Assembly (NCBI GenBank): GCA_030626365.1
Contig: DAOUPC010000171.1
Coordinates: 1 to 6,449 of the forward strand
DNA length: 6,449 nucleotides
Source: Paracoccaceae bacterium
GTDB taxonomy: Bacteria > Pseudomonadota > Alphaproteobacteria > Rhodobacterales > Rhodobacteraceae
Direction: 5' to 3'
Numbering within the stretch: the stretch's first letter is position 1; each line of letters starts with the position of its first letter. The notes beneath the pieces are model-generated. The model was given only the letters and a program-made list of their open reading frames with translations, had not been told where the DNA came from and made no database searches. The position numbers and the translations under genes were made by a program. Below are positions 1 to 6,449 of the stretch, piece by piece.

Positions 1-249
1 CCGGCATTGGTGCGCTTTATCCTGTCCGCGCAGGCATCGGGAAAGCGGCTGGTTCTGGTGATTACTGGCAAGGGCAAGCCAGCCGACCAACCCGGCCCGA
101 TTCCGGTGCCACATGGGGTGATCAAACATCAGGTGCCGCGCTGGCTGTCGATCCCGCCACTGGCGCAGGCGGTTCTTCAGGTCAGCCCGGCGCATATCAG
201 CCACGGTGGCGGTGGCGCGCTTTATGTCTATCTGCGGCGCGGACGCTAG
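1..249 (+). CDS. Smr domain protein, C-terminal fragment (5' end outside window)
   Basis: The open frame runs from the first base to the TAG at 247-249 and gives 82 residues; the true start lies left of the window, so the TTG at 7-9 is an internal Leu codon and not a start. The fragment is most of a Smr domain: TGKG at residues 22-25 (the TGxG/HGxG turn of the family), a HGVIKHQVPRWL segment in the middle, and the characteristic ending HGGGGALYVYLRR at residues 68-80. The family's LDLHG motif should lie just upstream of the window. Smr domains occur at the C-terminus of MutS2 and as stand-alone proteins, and some are nucleases acting on DNA or RNA. In Rhodobacterales, stand-alone Smr proteins of roughly 200 residues are common near hslUV, so that is the likely form. 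Its substrate cannot be told from the sequence. It converges on hslU with a 37-bp gap. Confidence 0.88.
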   Translation, partial: PALVRFILSAQASGKRLVLVITGKGKPADQPGPIPVPHGVIKHQVPRWLSIPPLAQAVLQVSPAHISHGGGGALYVYLRRGR

Positions 250-262
250 GCCCAGATCCGAG

Positions 263-283
263 GGGCATTTCTTTAAAATGTCC
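263..283. terminator. possible hairpin between the convergent smr and hslU genes
   Basis: GGGCATTT (263-270) can pair with AAATGTCC (276-283) around the five-base loop CTTTA, giving eight pairs including one G-T wobble. It fills the gap between the two converging stop codons and could act in either direction. The stem is AT-rich in its inner half and no T-run follows on either strand, so this is a weak candidate for an intrinsic terminator. Confidence 0.35.
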
Positions 284-286
284 GGG

Positions 287-1594
287 CTATAGAACGTACC
301 GGCTGACATCGGTGGATTTTGTCAGCTCGCCCAGGTTTTTGTCGACAAAACCGGCATCCACAGTGACGACATCCCCGGCCCGGTCGGGCGCGGTAAAGGA
401 TAGTTCCTCAAACACCCGCTCCATCACGGTGTAAAGGCGGCGTGCGCCGATGTTTTCAACCGACTGGTTCACATCGGCGGCAATCTTGGCCAATGCGGCA
501 ATGCCATCGTCAGTGAAGGAAACGGAGACCTCTTCGGTGCCCATCAGGGCGGTATATTGCCGGGTCAGTGCGTTATCTGTTTCGGTCAGGATGCGCACGA
601 AATCACCCTCTGTCAGTGGGCGCAGTTCGACCCGGATGGGCAAACGACCCTGAAGTTCGGGCAACAGGTCAGATGGTTTGGCAGTGTGAAACGCACCCGA
701 AGCAATGAACAGGATATGATCGGTTTTCACCGGTCCGTGTTTGGTGCTGACGATGGTGCCCTCAATCAGCGGCAACAAATCGCGCTGAACGCCCTCGCGG
801 CTGACATCGCCACCGCGGGCATCTGACCGGGTGCATACCTTGTCGATTTCATCCAGAAACACGATGCCGTTCTGTTCCACGGATTCAATCGCTGTCCGTG
901 TGACGGATTCATCATCCAACAGTTTGTCGGCTTCTTCACCGATCAGGATGTCATAGCTTTCTGCCACGGTCATCCGGCGGCGCACGGTGCGCCCACCAAA
1001 GGCTTTGCCGAACATGTCGCCCAGGTTCATCATGCCCATGTTTCCACCGGGTTGACCGGGAATGTCGATCATCGACATCGGGTTGGAACTGTCGGCCAGA
1101 TCCAGTTCGATCATCGTGTTGTCCAGTTCACCTGACTTCAGCTTTTTGCGGAACATATCAAGCGTGGCCTCGCGGGCGTCTTCACCGGCGATTGTCGCCA
1201 GAACACGGGCCTCGGCCGCCTTGCGCGCGTTCGCATTTACCTCGTCGCGCATGAATTCACGGGTCTGGGCAATGGCGGTATCGACCAGATCACGAATGAT
1301 CTGTTCAACGTCGCGCCCGACATAGCCAACCTCGGTGAATTTGGTCGCTTCGACCTTGATGAACGGTGCGCGCGCCAGTTTCGCCAGACGGCGGCTGATT
1401 TCGGTCTTGCCGACCCCGGTGGGCCCGATCATCAGGATATTCTTGGGGTACACTTCGTCACGCAGATCATCGGCCAGTTGTTTGCGCCGCCAGCGATTGC
1501 GCAGGGCCACGGCCACGGCGCGCTTGGCATCCCCCTGTCCGATAATGAACCGGTCAAGTTCGGAAACGATTTCGCGCGGGGTAAGGTCTGTCAT
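287..1594 (-). CDS. hslU: HslU (ClpY), ATPase/unfoldase subunit of the HslUV protease
   Basis: HslU is the AAA+ ring that binds, unfolds and threads cytoplasmic substrates into the HslV peptidase. The 435-residue product has normal family length and shows Walker A GPTGVGKT (57-64), the substrate-gripping pore loop GYVG (90-93), the variable I-domain (about 110-230), Walker B IVFLDE (244-249), a sensor-2 GARRL motif near the C-terminus, and the tail SRYVL, which resembles the E. coli C-terminus that docks into HslV to activate it. I chose the ATG at 1594-1592 because the protein then begins MTDLTPREIVSELD, as the family does, and AAGGA lies six bases before it. An in-frame ATG at 1642 would add 16 unconserved residues and overlap hslV. 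The gene is 28 bp downstream of hslV and is probably cotranscribed from the promoter before hslV. All key residues are present and no frame breaks are seen. Confidence 0.98.
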   Translation of the reverse strand: MTDLTPREIVSELDRFIIGQGDAKRAVAVALRNRWRRKQLADDLRDEVYPKNILMIGPTGVGKTEISRRLAKLARAPFIKVEATKFTEVGYVGRDVEQIIRDLVDTAIAQTREFMRDEVNANARKAAEARVLATIAGEDAREATLDMFRKKLKSGELDNTMIELDLADSSNPMSMIDIPGQPGGNMGMMNLGDMFGKAFGGRTVRRRMTVAESYDILIGEEADKLLDDESVTRTAIESVEQNGIVFLDEIDKVCTRSDARGGDVSREGVQRDLLPLIEGTIVSTKHGPVKTDHILFIASGAFHTAKPSDLLPELQGRLPIRVELRPLTEGDFVRILTETDNALTRQYTALMGTEEVSVSFTDDGIAALAKIAADVNQSVENIGARRLYTVMERVFEELSFTAPDRAGDVVTVDAGFVDKNLGELTKSTDVSRYVL

Positions 1595-1622
1595 GTTCTG
1601 TCCTTCCAGCCACCCAAAGTTC

Positions 1623-2177
1623 TTAGGCAGAGATGGTTTCAACCGTCAGGTTTCCGTTGGTGTAAACGCAGATATCCGCGGCGATGGCCATGGCGTCACG
1701 CGCCACCTGTTCGGCGCTTTTGTCGCTGTCCATCATGGCCCGTGCGGCCGCCAGCGCGTAATTCCCGCCCGATCCAATCGCCGCCACGTCATGTTCAGGT
1801 TCCAGAACGTCCCCGGCCCCGGTGATTACCAGAATGTCGGTGCCATCCGTGACGATCAGCATCGCCTCAAGCTTTTGCAGGTACTTATCGGTGCGCCAGT
1901 CCTTGGCCAGTTCAACACTTGCCCGCGCCAACTGACCCGGTGTCGCCTCGAGCTTGGCCTCAAGACGTTCCAGCAGGGTGAACGCATCCGCCGTTGATCC
2001 GGCAAACCCGGCCACCACGTCAAATCCGCCGGGCGACAGGCGCCGCACCTTGCGGGCGGTGCCCTTGATCACGGTTTGGCCCAAAGACACCTGGCCGTCG
2101 CCGGCGATCACCACCTTGCCGTCCTTTTTGACGCCGATAATGGTTGTGCCGTGCCAGCCGGGACATTCGCTGCTCAT
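1623..2177 (-). CDS. hslV: HslV (ClpQ), threonine peptidase subunit of the HslUV protease
   Basis: HslV is the proteasome-beta-like peptidase that forms a double hexameric chamber capped by HslU in the cytoplasm. The 184-residue product contains TTIIGV, whose first Thr (residue 11) is the expected N-terminal nucleophile after removal of MSSECPGWHG. Other active-site features fit: Asp27 and Lys43 (mature 17 and 33), the AGFAGS segment (about 56-61) and GSGG (135-138). The end, ADICVYTNGNLTVETI, is typical. The ATG at 2177-2175 is preceded by AGGAG eight bases upstream (2190-2186), which supports this start. The ten-residue leader is longer than the single Met removed in E. coli HslV; similar extensions are known in alphaproteobacteria. 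It is the first gene of the hslVU operon, divergent from the gene at 2281. Confidence 0.98.
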   Translation of the reverse strand: MSSECPGWHGTTIIGVKKDGKVVIAGDGQVSLGQTVIKGTARKVRRLSPGGFDVVAGFAGSTADAFTLLERLEAKLEATPGQLARASVELAKDWRTDKYLQKLEAMLIVTDGTDILVITGAGDVLEPEHDVAAIGSGGNYALAAARAMMDSDKSAEQVARDAMAIAADICVYTNGNLTVETISA

Positions 2178-2204
2178 CTTATGCGCTCCTGTTCAACGCT
2201 GTCT

Positions 2205-2233
2205 ATATGGAGCGGGAGAGTCGGCGGCACAAG
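2205..2233 (-). promoter_or_regulatory. candidate heat-shock (RpoH/sigma-32 type) promoter of hslVU
   Basis: Read on the minus strand, CTTGTGC (2233-2227) is followed by 14 bases and then CTCCATAT (2212-2205). This compares well with the sigma-32 pattern CTTGAAA, 11-16 bases, CCCCATnT: the CTTG core matches and the -10 element differs at one defined position. Transcription would start near 2198, leaving a leader of about 20 bases that still contains the Shine-Dalgarno at 2190-2186. hslVU is a classic sigma-32 heat-shock operon in E. coli, which makes the assignment plausible. An overlapping housekeeping reading (TTGTGC, 17 bases, CATATA) is possible but matches less well. Confidence 0.6.
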
Positions 2234-2242
2234 GGCGCGCCC
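2233..2242. repeat. perfect palindrome GGGCGCGCCC in the divergent intergenic region
   Basis: The ten bases are a perfect inverted repeat, flanked by CAA on the left and TTG (2246-2248) three bases further out on the right. It abuts the -35 element of the predicted hslVU promoter and lies just upstream of the divergent gene. It could be an operator, but in GC-rich DNA a palindrome this short may be chance, and no known regulator site was recognised. Confidence 0.3.
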
Positions 2243-2280
2243 CTCTTGTCCCGGTCCTTTGTCCCCACTAGCCTTCTGTC

Positions 2281-3198
2281 ATGAGCAGGCAGCGCATTCT
2301 TAGGTTTTATCTGGACGATGGTATGCGCCAAAGTGCTGCCGCCGGTCAGCACAATTTTATCGCCAAGATTGCCGGGGTTGCACAGAATGCCGGGTATCGG
2401 GTGGATTATTGCCAAAACTCTGCCACAGAACGCGCGAAATCGGCCCATCGGCGTGGGTATTCGATGTTTCACATGGATGGGCCGTTGCGTGACCATGCGT
2501 TGACTATCCGGCGGGCCTATCACTATCCGTTCTGGGCCATTGAACCCAGTGCGCGGCGTTGGGAATGGCGCGTTGCGCGGGCAGAGTTCCCCACACAGGA
2601 CGTACCGCGAAAAGCCGCCGACCGGTTTTATGATTTCTGGCGTAAGCGCCTGTTTGGGTCTGCACCCGATTGCCCCACCAAAGAGGGGTTTGTTTATGTC
2701 CCGCTTCAGGGGCGGCTTTTGGATCACCGGTCCTTTCAGGCCTGTTCGCCGCTGGATATGCTGCGGGCGGTTTTGCGCCATGACACGGACCGTCAGATCG
2801 TGACCACGCTGCACCCAAAAGAACAGTATTCGCCGGATGAACTGTCAGTCCTAAGGCATATGGCCCAGACCCACCCGCGCCTGCATGTCCGAACCGGGGA
2901 AATGCAGGCGATGTTGCAGACCTGCGATTATGTTGTGACACAGAATTCCGGCGTGGCATTTGACGGGTTCTTTTTCGCGAAACCGGCCGTTTTGTTTGGC
3001 CAGATCGATTTCCACCACATAGCGGCGAATGTTGCCGATATGGGTGTGGAAAAGGCAATCAGACAGGGGCCTTTGCTGGTGCCGGACTATGCCGGGTATG
3101 TGCATTGGTTCTGGCAGGTCATGTCGATCAACGCAGGTCGCGCGGATGCGGATCAACAGATTCAGGCCGCCCTGTCCCGTGCCGGGTGGCCAATGTAA
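2281..3198 (+). CDS. uncharacterised protein resembling KpsC/KpsS-type capsule glycosyltransferases
   Basis: This 305-residue, apparently cytoplasmic protein has no signal peptide or membrane segment. I see resemblance to the C-terminal part of capsule synthesis proteins of the KpsC/KpsS (Kdo transferase) type: VYVPLQ (138-143), a LHPKE motif (177-181) like the HP-containing motif of those enzymes, and TQNSGVAFDGFFFAKPAVLFG (from residue 220), matching the pattern of a Ser-Gly turn followed by a helix and GKPV.xFG. The first 100 residues, rich in Arg, Tyr and Trp, match nothing I recognise. An in-frame TAG at 2269-2271 blocks a longer start. The ATG at 2281 has no Shine-Dalgarno; Met15 at 2323 is an alternative with only a weak GGA before it. 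No capsule export or sugar-synthesis genes are in view, so its acceptor and pathway are unknown. The reading frame is certain, the function tentative. Confidence 0.85.
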   Translation: MSRQRILRFYLDDGMRQSAAAGQHNFIAKIAGVAQNAGYRVDYCQNSATERAKSAHRRGYSMFHMDGPLRDHALTIRRAYHYPFWAIEPSARRWEWRVARAEFPTQDVPRKAADRFYDFWRKRLFGSAPDCPTKEGFVYVPLQGRLLDHRSFQACSPLDMLRAVLRHDTDRQIVTTLHPKEQYSPDELSVLRHMAQTHPRLHVRTGEMQAMLQTCDYVVTQNSGVAFDGFFFAKPAVLFGQIDFHHIAANVADMGVEKAIRQGPLLVPDYAGYVHWFWQVMSINAGRADADQQIQAALSRAGWPM

Positions 3199-3223
3199 AA
3201 CGGCACCCCGTTATGGGATGCCG
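3195..3223 (-). terminator. intrinsic terminator of trxA
   Basis: Between the convergent stops, CGGCA (3201-3205) pairs with TGCCG (3219-3223), and three further C-G pairs form beyond one bulged A, around the loop CGTTAT. Read on the minus strand, the hairpin is followed directly by TTTTAC (3200-3195), the usual T-run of an intrinsic terminator. It therefore points toward ending trxA transcripts. The T-run overlaps the TAA stop of the plus-strand gene. Confidence 0.65.
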
Positions 3224-3224
3224 C

Positions 3225-3247
3225 AATGTTCGGGATGGCCCGAAATT
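3225..3247 (+). terminator. possible terminator hairpin of the 2281-3198 gene
   Basis: TTCGGG (3229-3234) pairs perfectly with CCCGAA (3239-3244) around the loop ATGG. Three outer A-T pairs (3225-3227 with 3245-3247) extend the stem past one bulged G. It starts 26 bases after the stop of the plus-strand gene. Only a short ATTT follows on the plus strand, so termination strength is uncertain. Confidence 0.45.
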
Positions 3248-3258
3248 TAGGCCGAAAC

Positions 3259-3579
3259 TCAGATAGAATCGTCGATCCAGCTTTGCAGCGCCGCCTTGGG
3301 GCGGGCACCTGACAGGTTCGACACAACCTGACCGTCCTTAAAGATGAACAGCGCCGGAATGCCCCGCACGCCCAGATCGGCGGCCGCATTGGGGTTGGTG
3401 TCTACATCGACTTTGACAACCTTGATCTTACCGGCATATTCGGTGGCCAGTTCTTCCAGGGCGGGGCCGATTTGTTTGCAGGGGCCGCACCACTCGGCCC
3501 AGAAATCCACCACAACGGGGATATCGGAATTCTTTACTTCTGCGTCAAATGTGGCGTCCGTAACAGCAACGGTAGACAT
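3259..3579 (-). CDS. trxA: thioredoxin 1
   Basis: This is a small cytoplasmic disulfide reductase that passes electrons from thioredoxin reductase to targets such as ribonucleotide reductase and methionine sulfoxide reductases. The 106 residues span a single thioredoxin fold of normal length. The active site WCGPC occupies residues 30-34, with the buried Asp25 and Trp27 of the VVDFWAEW strand before it. The cis-proline is Pro75 in GIPALFIF; Ala follows it where E. coli TrxA has Thr, a substitution I recall in Rhodobacterales relatives. The ATG at 3579-3577 is preceded by AGGAG seven bases upstream (3591-3587). The gene lies 38 bp after addA on the same strand, may be read both from addA and from its own promoter, and ends at a hairpin with a T-run. 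Confidence 0.97.
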   Translation of the reverse strand: MSTVAVTDATFDAEVKNSDIPVVVDFWAEWCGPCKQIGPALEELATEYAGKIKVVKVDVDTNPNAAADLGVRGIPALFIFKDGQVVSNLSGARPKAALQSWIDDSI

Positions 3580-3614
3580 ATTCTAACTCCTGAATGGGAT
3601 TGTTGTTGGCTCCG

Positions 3615-3643
3615 AACCTAAGAATGGAGAGGGCCATCGTCAA
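3615..3643 (-). promoter_or_regulatory. candidate trxA promoter overlapping the end of addA
   Basis: On the minus strand, TTGACG (3643-3638) is followed by exactly 17 bases and TAGGTT (3620-3615). The -35 matches the sigma-70 consensus at five of six positions; the -10 matches at only three. Transcription would begin near 3608, about 29 bases before the trxA ATG and upstream of its Shine-Dalgarno. The addA stop codon TAG forms the first half of the -10 element, so the promoter lies largely in coding sequence. Confidence 0.45.
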
Positions 3644-6449
3644 GGTTCGTCATCGGGCCAAGTGCATCTGTCACAAGATCGTGCGGAAGAGGCATCAGTT
3701 GTGCGCTTTTTGTCCAAAGGATTGCGGTTTCAATGCGCCGGTCGGGGTAAATTTGCGCCAGCGCCTGCGCATAGGCCCCCATTTGGCGCAAAATTCCTGT
3801 GGGGCAGGCAGATACATCCGATGGAATGGTCGCGTTTGATTTGAAATCAACCGCCAACACCCGATCTGGGGCAATCAGCAACCGGTCAATCACGCCGTGC
3901 ATCCTTGTGCTGCCCAAACGGGCCGTCACGGGAACCTCGGCCAGCGTATCGGGCGCGAAAATATCGGCCAGCGCGGGGTTTGTCAGTACATTTCCGGCCT
4001 CGGCCAGCAGCGCCGCACGTTCTGCATCCGGGGTGTCCGACAGGATATTTATGGCGGCCATCGGCCAGTCCGGTTGCGGTATATCCGCCAAATGTTCCAG
4101 CAACAGATGAATGCGGCTGCCACGCAGTTTGGCCGCCTCTTCATTCAGCCCCTGATCCCCTGGCAACGCCTTTGCCCCGCCCAGATCAGAGGGGCTAAGG
4201 GTTTGGGGCATGGTTTTGGGGGGCGGCGCGGCATGGGCAAACATGTCAGGCAGCGGTTCGGGGTCGTGGGTCTCTGTTGGCCTTGTCATCAGCGCCGGCG
4301 CGTCCCAGTCGCCATGTTCCAGCCGTTGGATAGTTTGTCCACCAACGCCCAGTTGCCCGGCATTTTCCGAATCCATGACCGCCTGCACCATTTGGTACCA
4401 ACTATCGCCATCCTTATCCAAATCACCCGCTGCGGCCACAATCAGCCACTTTTCCGCCCGTGTCAGAGCCACATACAGCAGCCTTAACCGTTCGTTCATC
4501 TGTTTTTCGCGGGCCAGATCGCGGGCCTGTATCAGGGTGTCGGGCATCTGGGTGGCATTGGTGCGCCACAGCGGAACCCCCTTTGCCATCATGATCTCGC
4601 CCGGATTTGGGGCGCGGCGGGGGCCGGTATCTGGCAGGATGACGATGGGCGATTCCAGCCCCTTTGCCCCGTGTACGGTCATTACCCGCACCATGTTTCC
4701 CGCGCTGCCCATCTGGCGCTTGATCTCAAGGTTGTCGGTTTCCATCCAGACCAGAAACCCCGTCAGGCTGGGGACTTCGGAGCGCTCATAGGCCAAAGCC
4801 TGCGACAGCAGTGCATTTATCCCATCTTCGGCCTCATGGCCCAGACGGGACAGCAATTTGCGCCGCCCGTCATGGTGCGTCAGGATGCGTTCAATCAGAT
4901 CATAGGGGCGCAGAAAATCGGTCTGGGTGCGCAGATCATCCAGCATCGCCATCGTTTCCGGGAACTCTTTGTCGCGGGCACGTATGGCCTGCCAGAGATA
5001 GGGAACATCCCGGCGATGCGCGAGGTCAAACAGGGCCTGTTCATCCCACCCAAACAGCGGGGATTTAAGCGAAATGGCCAGTGATAGACTATCTTCCGGG
5101 GTGGCAAGAAAGGACAGCAGCGCCGCCAGATCCTTGACCGCCAGTTCGGCCCCGACCTTTAGCCGATCAGCCCCGGCAATTGGCAGTTTGGCAGCCTTGC
5201 AGGCACGGATGATTTCGGCAAACAGGTCTGAACGGCGCTGAACAAGGATCAGAAAGTCACCGGCGTGAACCAACCGGCGGTTGATTTCCCCGGCCTTGTT
5301 CCCGTCAACGGGAATGGTTTCGCCACCGTCGATCATCCGCTTGATTTCCCCGGCAATGCGGTTGGCCAGGATCACGTTGTGATGTTGTTCGCCGGGCCGG
5401 TCCACCGGGTCGGTCCAGACGCGATCATCGGTGTCGTCAACCTTTTCGACCACCGGCCACAGATCAACCCGCCCCGGCAGGTCGGATTTGAACGCGCGGT
5501 GTTTTCCGTCGCCGCCAAACCCGGCCTCGGCCCGCCCGTCGAACACCAGATCAACCAACCGCAGGATCACCTCGGATGATCGAAACGAATGTTCCAGCGT
5601 CATGTTCTGAAGTTCGGTGCCAAAACCTTGCAAGCGGGTGGAAAACTCGGCCTGCATCCGGTCAAAGGCCTGCGGGTCCGCGCCCTGAAACGAATAAATC
5701 GACTGTTTCTTGTCCCCGACCACAAAGATCGTGCGTTCCACATCCGCCCGTGCGCCCAACCCGCTGGTGAATTCCTGGGCCAGCTTTTCAATCACATCCC
5801 ATTGCGCCGGGCTGGTATCCTGGGCCTCGTCCACCAGAATATGATCAATGCCGCCATCCAACCGGTAAAGAACCCATGCCGCCACCGCCGGGTCGTTCAG
5901 CAACTGACGCGCCTTGAGGATCAGATCATCAAAATCAAGCCATCCGCGCACCTGTTTGCGGCGTTCATATTCAGGCAGGAAAACCGCGGCAAAGCCATGC
6001 AGGGCGACCGACCTGTCCACAGCGGCAAGGCCAAGACGCTGTTGGCGGGCACCTTCAACCCGCAGCATGAAGGGCGCAAGTTCGACCATAAGGTCATCGT
6101 GGGCCGCACGCAGCGCTTTGGCTGGAAAAGACCCTAACTTGGCCGAAAACGGCTCTTTTGCACTGCCTCCGGTTAAAAAGACATTTTCCAGCGTTGCCAG
6201 GTCAGACAGGTTTGGTTCCCCGATCCCAGCCAGTTTGGCCGCCGCCTTTTGGTCATTTACCCCGCTTGTTGCCAGCGCGGCCCGTAACCGGCGCAGCAAA
6301 TCAGCCTCACCACCCAGATAGACCGACCGTATCAGCGCATCTTCGTCAAACCCGGGCGGCAAGGCGAACACATCCAGCAGATCATCCCGGTTCAGGGGCG
6401 CGGCAAAGGCATTGCGGTTTTGCGCCACGCCAGAGGTAAGGGATTGAAA
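3618..6449 (-). CDS. addA: AddA, helicase-nuclease subunit of double-strand break repair (N-terminus outside window)
   Basis: AddA pairs with AddB to resect double-strand breaks and prepare ends for RecA, the role RecBCD plays in enterics. The frame is open to the right edge and gives 943 residues; full-length relatives are roughly 1,100-1,200, so the N-terminal part with Walker A is missing only because the window ends. The GTG at 6428 is internal. UvrD-like helicase motifs appear in order: motif II VDEAQDTSPAQW (about 5798-5837), motif III GDKKQSIYSFQGADPQ (about 5670-5720), motif IV HSFRSS (about 5575-5596), motif V VMTVHGAKGLES (about 4645-4690) and motif VI LLYVALTRAEKW (about 4445-4485). 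The C-terminal RecB-family nuclease is intact: RGSRIHLLLEHL (about 4090-4125), GVIDRL (3879-3899), VDFKSN (about 3835-3850) and QMGAYAQAL (3759-3788). addB is expected just upstream, beyond the edge; trxA follows 38 bp downstream. Confidence 0.96.
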   Translation of the reverse strand, partial: FQSLTSGVAQNRNAFAAPLNRDDLLDVFALPPGFDEDALIRSVYLGGEADLLRRLRAALATSGVNDQKAAAKLAGIGEPNLSDLATLENVFLTGGSAKEPFSAKLGSFPAKALRAAHDDLMVELAPFMLRVEGARQQRLGLAAVDRSVALHGFAAVFLPEYERRKQVRGWLDFDDLILKARQLLNDPAVAAWVLYRLDGGIDHILVDEAQDTSPAQWDVIEKLAQEFTSGLGARADVERTIFVVGDKKQSIYSFQGADPQAFDRMQAEFSTRLQGFGTELQNMTLEHSFRSSEVILRLVDLVFDGRAEAGFGGDGKHRAFKSDLPGRVDLWPVVEKVDDTDDRVWTDPVDRPGEQHHNVILANRIAGEIKRMIDGGETIPVDGNKAGEINRRLVHAGDFLILVQRRSDLFAEIIRACKAAKLPIAGADRLKVGAELAVKDLAALLSFLATPEDSLSLAISLKSPLFGWDEQALFDLAHRRDVPYLWQAIRARDKEFPETMAMLDDLRTQTDFLRPYDLIERILTHHDGRRKLLSRLGHEAEDGINALLSQALAYERSEVPSLTGFLVWMETDNLEIKRQMGSAGNMVRVMTVHGAKGLESPIVILPDTGPRRAPNPGEIMMAKGVPLWRTNATQMPDTLIQARDLAREKQMNERLRLLYVALTRAEKWLIVAAAGDLDKDGDSWYQMVQAVMDSENAGQLGVGGQTIQRLEHGDWDAPALMTRPTETHDPEPLPDMFAHAAPPPKTMPQTLSPSDLGGAKALPGDQGLNEEAAKLRGSRIHLLLEHLADIPQPDWPMAAINILSDTPDAERAALLAEAGNVLTNPALADIFAPDTLAEVPVTARLGSTRMHGVIDRLLIAPDRVLAVDFKSNATIPSDVSACPTGILRQMGAYAQALAQIYPDRRIETAILWTKSAQLMPLPHDLVTDALGPMTNLDDGPLHS

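Noticed and set aside
1595..1642. Upstream ATG giving a 451-residue HslU
   Set aside because: The extra 16 residues are not part of the conserved HslU N-terminus, they overlap hslV, and a good ribosome site serves the ATG at 1594.
1335..1997. A 220-codon plus-strand open frame across hslU and hslV
   Set aside because: It lies antisense to two strongly recognised genes, its translation has no family resemblance, and long antisense frames are common in GC-rich coding DNA.
2203..2814. A 203-codon minus-strand open frame opposite the 2281-3198 gene
   Set aside because: It overlaps the hslVU promoter region and runs antisense to a frame with recognisable motifs; its translation looks like random coding shadow.
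3897..4487. A 196-codon plus-strand open frame antisense to addA
   Set aside because: It is a shadow of the conserved AddA helicase and nuclease coding sequence and shows no ribosome site or recognisable domain.
5281..5354. Exact 14-base direct repeat TTGATTTCCCCGGC at 5281 and 5341 within addA
   Set aside because: Both copies encode AGEI in a helix-rich segment in frame; with only two copies and no further similarity around them, chance or local codon reuse is sufficient.
6426..6428. GTG as a possible addA start
   Set aside because: The frame stays open to the window edge, and the essential Walker A region has not yet appeared, so the start must be beyond the window.

Overview
The window looks like a conserved core-chromosome segment from an alphaproteobacterium, most likely Rhodobacterales (Roseobacter/Rhodobacter group). 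The DNA is moderately GC-rich. HslV begins with a short extension before its catalytic Thr-Thr, the repair helicase is AddA rather than RecB, and addA-trxA and hslV-hslU-(smr) are neighbourhoods I recall from that group. This is judged from remembered family sequences, not from a search.

Layout from left to right: (1) the 3' end of a plus-strand Smr-domain gene (1-249); (2) a 37-bp convergent gap with a possible hairpin; (3) hslU (287-1594) and hslV (1623-2177), a minus-strand operon transcribed hslV then hslU, encoding the ATP-dependent HslUV protease; (4) a 103-bp divergent intergenic region with a good candidate heat-shock (sigma-32 type) promoter for hslVU and a 10-bp GC palindrome; (5) a plus-strand gene (2281-3198) for a 305-residue protein resembling KpsC/KpsS-type capsule glycosyltransferases, without a visible Shine-Dalgarno; (6) a 60-bp convergent gap with two hairpins; (7) minus-strand trxA (3259-3579), with a candidate promoter inside the end of addA; (8) minus-strand addA (3618 to beyond the right edge), whose N-terminal part is cut off by the window.

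The genes fall into protein quality control (HslU unfoldase with HslV peptidase), thiol redox maintenance (TrxA) and double-strand break repair (AddA with an AddB expected beyond the right edge). The Smr-domain protein and the capsule-enzyme-like protein are not clearly tied to these roles. No gene-free stretch exceeds about 100 bp. I see no tRNA, rRNA, CRISPR array, insertion sequence or phage gene. I found no convincing undescribed system here; the items most worth checking are the 2281-3198 gene with its possible leaderless start, and the predicted promoters.
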